Assembly: GCA_027625915.1 (NCBI GenBank)
Contig: JANTQA010000042.1
Location: forward strand, 3,360,001 to 3,424,000
Direction of reading: 5' to 3'
DNA length: 64,000 nt
Source: Anaeramoeba flamelloides
Taxonomy: Eukaryota > Metamonada > Anaeramoebidae
Positions 57,946 through 64,000 of the stretch are shown one piece after another (within the stretch, counting starts at the first letter, position 1; the number at the start of each line of letters is the position of its first letter). The notes under the pieces were generated by a model. The model was not told the origin of the DNA, did not search any database, and saw only the letters and a program-made list of their open reading frames with translations. The translations under genes and the position numbers were made by a program.

Positions 57946-58566
57946 TTATTTTCCAATTTGCAATTCGGCAAGATAAAAAAGTTACCAACTCAGAAAATGA
58001 TTTTTGTTTTAAATTTAGTCCGTTCCTAATTATCGAAAGGATTCATTGAAATACATCCCCTATTCAACAAAATTGATTTAGAACAGTTTAAGGATCGGAA
58101 AGTTGAATAATTGCAAATTTTGAGGTTGTAAATATATTTTTAAGATCTTTTGGGGTATATTGTCAAACTAAACCCTTTTTATTAATTTAAAAAATATCTA
58201 TTGATTTTAATTGAAAGTCAAGTTAAGAAATCTTGTTAAAATTTAAAATATGAGTTTTTTTATGAAAGTTTCTAGTTTTGCAAATAATTTACTAATTCAA
58301 ATTTAACAATTTTATAATTTTTAACAGCGGTTATTACTGCAATGATTCAAAAAATAAAAGATATATTCATTCTTTTCTAGTGTTTTAACTTGTGATTCTT
58401 AAAAGTTATTTTTTTTTGTTTTAATGATTTGGTAGTGGATCCCAAAAAGTTATACTGTTATTTATTTGGTTTGTGGATCTTTTTATATTAAGTTTTTTAT
58501 TTGCAACAAGAAAGAGAGGATTATTACATTGAACATGTACTTGTTGTATTTTGGTATTTGTTTCCA

Positions 58567-58619
58567 TACATGTATATACATACATACCAACACACACATA
58601 CATAAATACATACATATAC

Positions 58620-58651
<32 letters not shown>

Positions 58652-58653
58652 CT
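58567..58653. repeat. TACA/CA/TA microsatellite
   Basis: Imperfect CATA and CACA units pass into about 15 TA units. Length and composition suggest a fast-mutating microsatellite; no gene overlap. Confidence 0.9.
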
Positions 58654-59709
58654 ATTATATTTTGTATCCCTGAACTTCCGAGCTTTACCTAAATTTCATC
58701 AAGTTTAAAATAAAAGATTTATTAGTATATTGATGAATTAATTTTTTTTTTTTCTTATTTGGTTTTTATCCAACTTTTCTATTTTAATAAAAAGTTAAAA
58801 TAATTCTAAGATAAAGTAGTTATGTTCTTAGATTTTTTTTTAATTTTTGGAAAAAAAATAATAATTGTTAATTGTTACATTTTCTTAATAGTTTTTTATT
58901 TTTTTTAATTTTTGAAATAAGAAATTTTTTAACAATAATAGTATTTCAAAACTCAAGTACATTGATTTATTAATAATAATAATTAAACAAAGTTATGAAT
59001 TTTATGATAAAAAAAAATAATAAAAATATATATATATATATTACTGAGAAATTTTCATTTTTTTAGAGAAAATTTTAATACAATATTAAATCAAGAGAAA
59101 AATATAATTTGTTTCTTTAGGTCAAAATTAAAATTATAATATGTATAATATTCTAAAACTTTTATTTACGTAAGAGAAAACACTTGAAATTATTTTAAAT
59201 TTATTTTTTTTATTTATCATTTATTCCATTGAAATTAAATAAATAAAAACTTTTTTAATTGAGAAACTAATCAGCCCTAAATTTTTTAAAAAAAAAAAAA
59301 AATCAAAAATAACTTTTAAATATTATTCAAAGATAATAAAAAAATTTTCAAAACCACAAAAATTTTTTTTTGAATTTTACTATAGGTAATAATATAAATA
59401 ATATTATTGTAAAAGTTGAATTTTTCAATCTAATTTAATCCAGATCTTCGAAAATAATTTTTGATCTATTCTCTATTATTTACAAATCTTGCTTCTTTTA
59501 TGCATAAACTATAATAAGATAATAATTAAAAAATAATAAATTAAAAAAAAAAAATTATCAATTATTAAAACAACTTATAACTATTGGCTAAATCATTTAA
59601 ATTTGAATTAAATTCTTGTTGAAAAAATTGAAAAAATTTACCATGAAAAAAAATAATATTTTTCATTAAATTTAATTTATATTTTTTTTTATTTTAAAAT
59701 TATTTAGAA

Positions 59710-59712
<3 letters not shown>

Positions 59713-59760
<48 letters not shown>

Positions 59761-59767
59761 TATATAA
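59713..59767. repeat. TA microsatellite with central CACACA
   Basis: About 55 bp of TA units with one CACACA interruption. It can form a cruciform; no other feature. Confidence 0.9.
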
Positions 59768-59982
59768 CTATAGAATTATAATCAAAAGATAAAACAATTT
59801 TTTCTATATTTAATGGGAAAAAATCTTTTTAAAATGAACAAATTATTTAATCAAGAATTTTAGGTATTGTTGGGAACTTCAACACAAGAAACAACAAAAC
59901 TATAAAGTACTAAAAAAAAAAAAAAAAAAAAGACAAAATCAGAACCTCCTTGTTAATTATTATTATGATTTAAAGTATTTTA

Positions 59983-60660
59983 AGTTAAAGGGGACCAGTT
60001 ACAATGGTATAATACATGTGTTTAAAGTGTTTGTATAGATATTAGAAGGTAAATAAATTTTGGAAATTTTCAAAATTGAAATCATGTTTTTACATTTTAA
60101 CACATTTTTGTTTTTTTTTTCTATTTTTTTTTTAAAAAAGTCATTCATTTGCAAAAATTTTTTATTGCAAGATCAATAGTCACTTGGTAAAAATGTGTTA
60201 TTCTAAGGTTATTGAAATCATGTAAAGATTGTTGAGAAATCATATTGATTTCCATTGCAATTCTATTCGATCTTTGATCTTGATATTTGTTTAATAAATG
60301 TGAAAAATTTTCACTTCATTTTCATTTCCTTTTTCAAATAGAGCTAAAAAATACCAACAAACTTCGTTTTGGGACGGGATTTCTAAAAGAAAAGTATGGA
60401 AAATGAAGTGAAAAATGCTTTATTTTTATTATTCAAATACGGTAAAAGTTCGAAACGAACATCGTTGTTTTTCTCAATAGTCCCCTAAGAATTTAGGTTT
60501 TTCAATTTTTAAGAAAATCCATTGATTAATTAGTTTTCTTTCAAGCATTTATCAACAATTCTTCGATAAATATTATTCTTTTTATTTCTTATTTGTTCTT
60601 CAAAGGCGAATTATATAAAATAATTGACCTTTGAAAAAAAGGTTGGGCATCTTTGATTGA
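59983..60660. mobile_element. CAGTCAAAG-family TIR element, second full-length copy
   Basis: Aligns end to end with 39664-40344. Landmarks are CAGTTACAATGGTATAATAC, a TAGATATTAGAAG block, AGTCACTTGGTAAAAATGTG, TTGATATTTGTTTAATAAAT, AAAAGTATGGAAAATGAAGT and the right end GTTGGGCATCTTTGATTG. The left terminus is decayed (AGTTAAAGGGGACC), so this copy is probably older. Non-coding. Confidence 0.7.
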
Positions 60661-60689
60661 TCCAGAGTTTATTATAATAATAGAGTTAT

Positions 60690-60980
60690 TCATGTAAGTC
60701 AATTGTCAAATCTCTTAGATAATGTGATCTTTTGAATTTAGAATTATTTATCAAGAGTGTTTGAAAAGTTCTCTATTTTTTAGGCAAGAAAAACCTGATT
60801 ATTTTACTTTTTCATTCTATGTTACTTAATAAGGGTGTTCGAATTTACGCCTCTAAAAATTTCTTCTGAATTTATATCCAAAAATACGCTTAAAATGATT
60901 TTTTTATTCTAATTGGGGAAAATTTCACATGTATCTGACTTCAAATTTTAAAATGATATTCTATCAAAAGGTTTTCAGAC
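60690..60980 (+). repeat. Dispersed repeat that serves as empty site for the 20389-20849 element
   Basis: Aligns with 20170-20388 joined to 20850-20940. Shared blocks are GATCTTTT, TTCTTCTGAATTTAT, ATGATTTTTT and TCTGACTTCAAA.TTTTAAA followed by ATGATATT. The sequence is continuous here, where the other copy has 461 bp inserted. Non-coding. Confidence 0.65.
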
Positions 60981-61427
60981 AATGATTGTGAAAATCTTTT
61001 TTCAAAAAAAGTTAAATATTTGCTAGTTTTTCACTTTTTAATAACTTCAATCATAATAAACACTGTGAGTTAATAAAAGATCTTTTATCAAAAAATTATT
61101 TTTCAAGATATTTTAAAATTTAAGTTGAAAAATCTATTTTTCCAGGTTCTATTTAGAATTTTTTTCAAAATTATTTAATAGTATCAAAATTTGGAAATTT
61201 TTTTCTTCAAAGTGAAGAAGTCTTTTTATTATATCTTATAAGTATTTTCAATCTGATGAATATCTTTTGAATAGTAAATCAATTATTTGTTATTAACAAA
61301 TGTTTAATTATTCTTTTGATATTGGAAAAAATATTTTTTTTTTATTTTCCGTTAGGTTTTTTGTAATTTTTGAAATAAACAGAAAATTTTAATAAATTTT
61401 CTTTTTATTTCAAAAAGTAAAAAAAAC

Positions 61428-61532
61428 CTAGGACACTCTAGTTAGGTTTTCCAGAATTTAAAAGAATAGAGAAAAATCAAAGATTTAACTAAATTCTTTT
61501 GAATTCTGGAAAACCTAGGACACTCTAGTTAG
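61428..61532. repeat. Short palindromic repeat flanked by a 19-bp direct repeat
   Basis: The palindrome GTTTTCCAGAATTTAAAAGA..TCTTTTGAATTCTGGAAAAC is bracketed on both sides by CCTAGGACACTCTAGTTAG (61428-61446 and about 61514-61532). The direct repeat is either an unusually long target duplication or a tandem duplication that caught the hairpin. Same family as 3733-3821. Confidence 0.7.
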
Positions 61533-61609
61533 TTTTTTTTTAATTTTTGTAAAAAACAGACAATTGAAGAAATTTTCAGGATATTACAAAAAATAAAAAA
61601 AAACATTGT

Positions 61610-61690
61610 AACATTTCCTGGATTGTGTAAGAATTGAGTAAAATCTAATGATTTTACTCAATTCTTTTCTATTATGAAAAACCATGGCAC
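61610..61690. repeat. Short palindromic repeat (hairpin family member)
   Basis: AAGAATTGAGTAAAATCTAA and its inverted copy GATTTTACTCAATTCTT meet at the centre. It lies only about 80 bp from the member at 61428-61532 and shares its core with 33820-33900. Confidence 0.6.
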
Positions 61691-62515
61691 TTTCCATATT
61701 TATCATGAGTTATTTTTTTTCCTTATTTGAGTTTTTTTAGATGAGTAGATTCTTTTCAAAACTATTAGTCATTATCTATTCAAAAAATACCCCAAAGTAG
61801 AGTTTAACAAAAATGTATTGATCCGTTTAGTAAATTTTTTATCCTAAAATAGAATTTTTTTTTCTAGACAAGAGACCTTTTAAAAATCGTAGTACTATTA
61901 ACAACAATAAATGCAACACCCCAGATTTTTTAGTCCCTGTAATGTTTATTATCTTGTAAATTAACTTGATTAACAAGGATGAAATGATAAATGAAGTTTG
62001 AGTTTTGTTTGAACAGGGACTTTTCAATTTTATTTTTTCAAGCATGTGATAGGTAATTTGAAAATTTACATCGTAAAATACACCCCACTTCACAAAAGAA
62101 AAATCTTGTTTGTAAATTAAAAAGAAACACACAGTATAGCACTTTTTGTTGAATAATAAACGACATAACCTTCATCCTTTAAATCGATTTTTGATCAAAA
62201 AAATCTCTAAAAGACTATAACAACAAAAGAAAATATATTCAAAATTTTAACTGTATTTTGGCTTTTAAAAAGAAATAAAACAAAAGACCAATATTTACAC
62301 TTAAAATTTTAGAAGGGTTAAGCTTTATTAAAAAAACAGACCTAAAAGAATTCATTTTTTCTACAATTCTTTCTTATGATCGATAATGTAATTTTTTTTT
62401 TTTTTTTTTAACCTTTTGATTCCTCATTTTGGTTTGTTTATCCTTTGAACCGACCCTTGTATTTCAACTAAAATTTCATTTATTTTAATTTAAATAACCG
62501 AACAAATACCAAAAG

Positions 62516-63757
62516 AGCTTCATCGTCGAAAATACTCAAGAAGATCTTTCACGTAAAAGACAAAAAAGAACAAAAAAACCAAAACGATCCAAATCAGCTT
62601 ATGGCCATTTTAAAAAAGAGCTTTCAAAGACATTATTGTACGAAAACCCTTCTTTCCGACAAGCGCAAATTGACAAGCGTGTAGGTGAAGCATGGAATGA
62701 ACTTACTACTCCCCAAAAAGAAGTAAAATATTATTATTATTATTGTTTTTTTTTTTGTTTTTTTTTATTTTTTAATGTTTTGGCTCTTTCTTTTATGTTG
62801 TGTAAGAAAGCCTTTTGGTTTGTGAGTGAAAAACAAATAAATGTGTTGAAGAAAAAACAAACTACTGATCTTATAAAGGTCTTTTTTCTTTTGCTAATCC
62901 GTTAAAAAAAATTCTTATTTCTACTACTTGTTAAGGTCTATTTCAAAATGTCAACAAAAGACAAAGAAAGATATGAAAAGGAACTTGACGAATATTATCA
63001 AGACAAAGAAGAGAACAAATCACAGACCCAAAAGAAAAGAAATCTAAATACCAAAACTTCACAAACCAATGAAAACAAAATTAAAGAGTCATCAACCCAA
63101 ACCCAAACAAAAATCCAACAGCCACTGCACCAACAACCAATTAAAACAACACAAATCCAACAGCAGCAAACCCAACAGCAGTTTACCCAACAGCAGCAAT
63201 TTGCACCCCAGTTTAAACAATTTTATACACAGCCCAAGAAACAACAGCCACAACAAAATCAACAGCAACAACTTAACCAATCCTTTAACCAACAGCAACA
63301 AATCCAACAACAACAGACTAAACAGCAGCAATTACCCCCCCAATTTAAAACAACTTTTACCCAAGTAAAGCAACCACAACAACAAAACACCCAGCAGCAA
63401 TATAATCAATCCTTTAATCAACAACAACAGCAGCAACAGCAATTTACCCAACAGCAACAAATCCAACAGCAACAAGCCAAACAGCAATTTAAACAACAGC
63501 AGCAATTACCCCCTCAATTTAAAACAACTTTTACCCAAGTAAAGCAACCACAACAACAATACACCCAACAACAATACACCCAACAACAATTCAACCAATT
63601 TAATCAACAGAATCAGCAGCAATTTACTCAACAACAACAATTTGTTCCCCAATATAATCAACAGCAATTTAAACAACAGCAACAACCTAACCAACAACAG
63701 TTGAATCAATTTAGTCAACAATTTTCACAAAATAACCAACAAAACTCGAAATATTAA
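62516..63757 (+). CDS. HMG-box protein with glutamine-rich tail (5' end not found)
   Basis: Exon ending at 62722 joins 62936-63757 across a 213-bp GT-AG intron in phase 0. The join WNELTTPQKE|VYFKMSTKDKERYEKE aligns with HMGB proteins (human-type EMWK.LS...K..YE..A..DKERYEKE), and PKRSKSAYGHF is the start of the box. HMG boxes bind and bend DNA and act in chromatin. One box of about 70 residues is preceded by a basic stretch (SRKRQKRTKKPKR). It is followed by a tail of about 240 residues dominated by Gln with Asn, Pro, Phe and Thr, prion-like in composition. The open frame starts near an AG at 62514-62515 and lacks an ATG, so a short first exon must lie upstream. At least 342 residues. Confidence 0.82.
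63323..63560 (+). repeat. Internal direct repeat in the glutamine-rich tail
   Basis: About 63 bp at 63323-63385 and 63498-63560 are almost identical and encode QLPPQFKTTFTQVKQPQQQ twice. Between them lies a pure Gln run. Indicates recent in-frame duplication in the tail. Confidence 0.85.
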
Positions 63758-64000
63758 TACAATAACTTCATTATACATATATAAAAGTTGTTTTTTTTTT
63801 AACAAAAGCAATTGGTATTACAATCTAACCCATATTGTAAACAGTTATCCATAGTTAGCAAACATAACACAATTATTATAATGGCTTTTTTTTATTCTTC
63901 ATTTTTTTCTTTTCCATTGACTCTTTAATTTAACTTTTTTTTAGAAAACTAAATTCAGTTTAAAATTCTTCTAATGACAGTGCTTATTCTAGACACTCTT
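63758..64000. other. 3' flank of the HMG-box gene
   Basis: Short AT-rich flank after the stop codon; no distinctive feature seen before the window ends. Confidence 0.6.

Larger units (their letters stand above)
57946..62515. other. Intergenic 4.6 kb between divergent genes
   Basis: Between the CHK2-type gene (minus) and the HMG-box gene (plus). It contains two AT/CA microsatellites (58567-58653, 59713-59767), a CAGTCAAAG element (59983-60660), a dispersed repeat (60690-60980), and two short palindromes (61428-61532, 61610-61690). At 61942-62027 AGTCCCTGT and its inverted copy ACAGGGACT bracket 86 bp. The first exon of the HMG-box gene may also lie here but was not identified. Confidence 0.6.

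Noticed and set aside
61839-62132. 97-codon minus-strand frame bracketed by an AGTCCCTGT inverted repeat.
   Set aside because: No similarity, poor composition. The inverted repeat is only 9 bp, too short to call a mobile element.
1-64000. tRNA and rRNA genes, CRISPR arrays, retroelement coding regions and virus-like elements.
   Set aside because: No convincing B-box pair outside the SINE, no rRNA motifs, no regularly spaced repeats, and no reverse transcriptase, integrase or capsid-like frame was seen on either strand.

Overview
This is nuclear DNA from an extremely AT-rich unicellular eukaryote. The evidence is GT-AG introns inside conserved genes, clearly eukaryotic proteins (eIF2-alpha, dymeclin, a CHK2-type kinase, an HMG-box protein), standard stop codons, proteins padded with Lys, Asn, Glu or Gln runs, and long gene-poor stretches. 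The style (SBBP-repeat/cysteine-rich surface proteins, polylysine runs) resembles Anaeramoeba-like amoebae, but that placement is a guess. No rRNA, free-standing tRNA gene, CRISPR array or virus-like element was found.

Layout: 1-4610 non-coding; 4611-9800 (+) 3' part of a dymeclin gene with a 3.6 kb intron; 11136-16515 (+) eIF2-alpha with a 4.3 kb intron; 16516-24335 a repeat nursery; 24336-31187 (+) a secreted/membrane receptor-like protein (signal peptide, SBBP-type seven-blade propeller, cysteine-rich repeats, about nine membrane segments, Asn-rich tail); 35721-36833 (-) an acidic protein of unknown function; 42867-45326 (+) an 819-residue coiled-coil protein of unknown function; 48946-50709 (-) a Lys-rich protein with a degenerate VWA-like domain; 54726-57945 (-) an eight-exon CHK2/Rad53-type FHA kinase; 62516-63757 (+) an HMG-box protein with a polyglutamine tail. 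The genes form no operon or pathway. They look like ordinary, widely spaced single genes, and I could join most exons by phase and family alignment.

The less ordinary content is between and inside the genes. Introns and intergenic DNA carry many small non-autonomous elements. There are several unrelated TIR families that begin CAGT and sit in TA dinucleotides (Tc1/mariner style); a 1.25 kb TIR element with clusters of ATCGCGAT near both ends; long foldbacks; a short palindrome family; and a SINE family. The SINE family has one full copy with tRNA-like A and B boxes and a perfect 16-bp target duplication, plus two shorter copies sharing its 3' end. Several insertions can be read directly because a second, uninterrupted copy of the host repeat lies elsewhere in the window. 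No transposase, reverse transcriptase or LINE partner was recognised, so these families must be driven from elsewhere.
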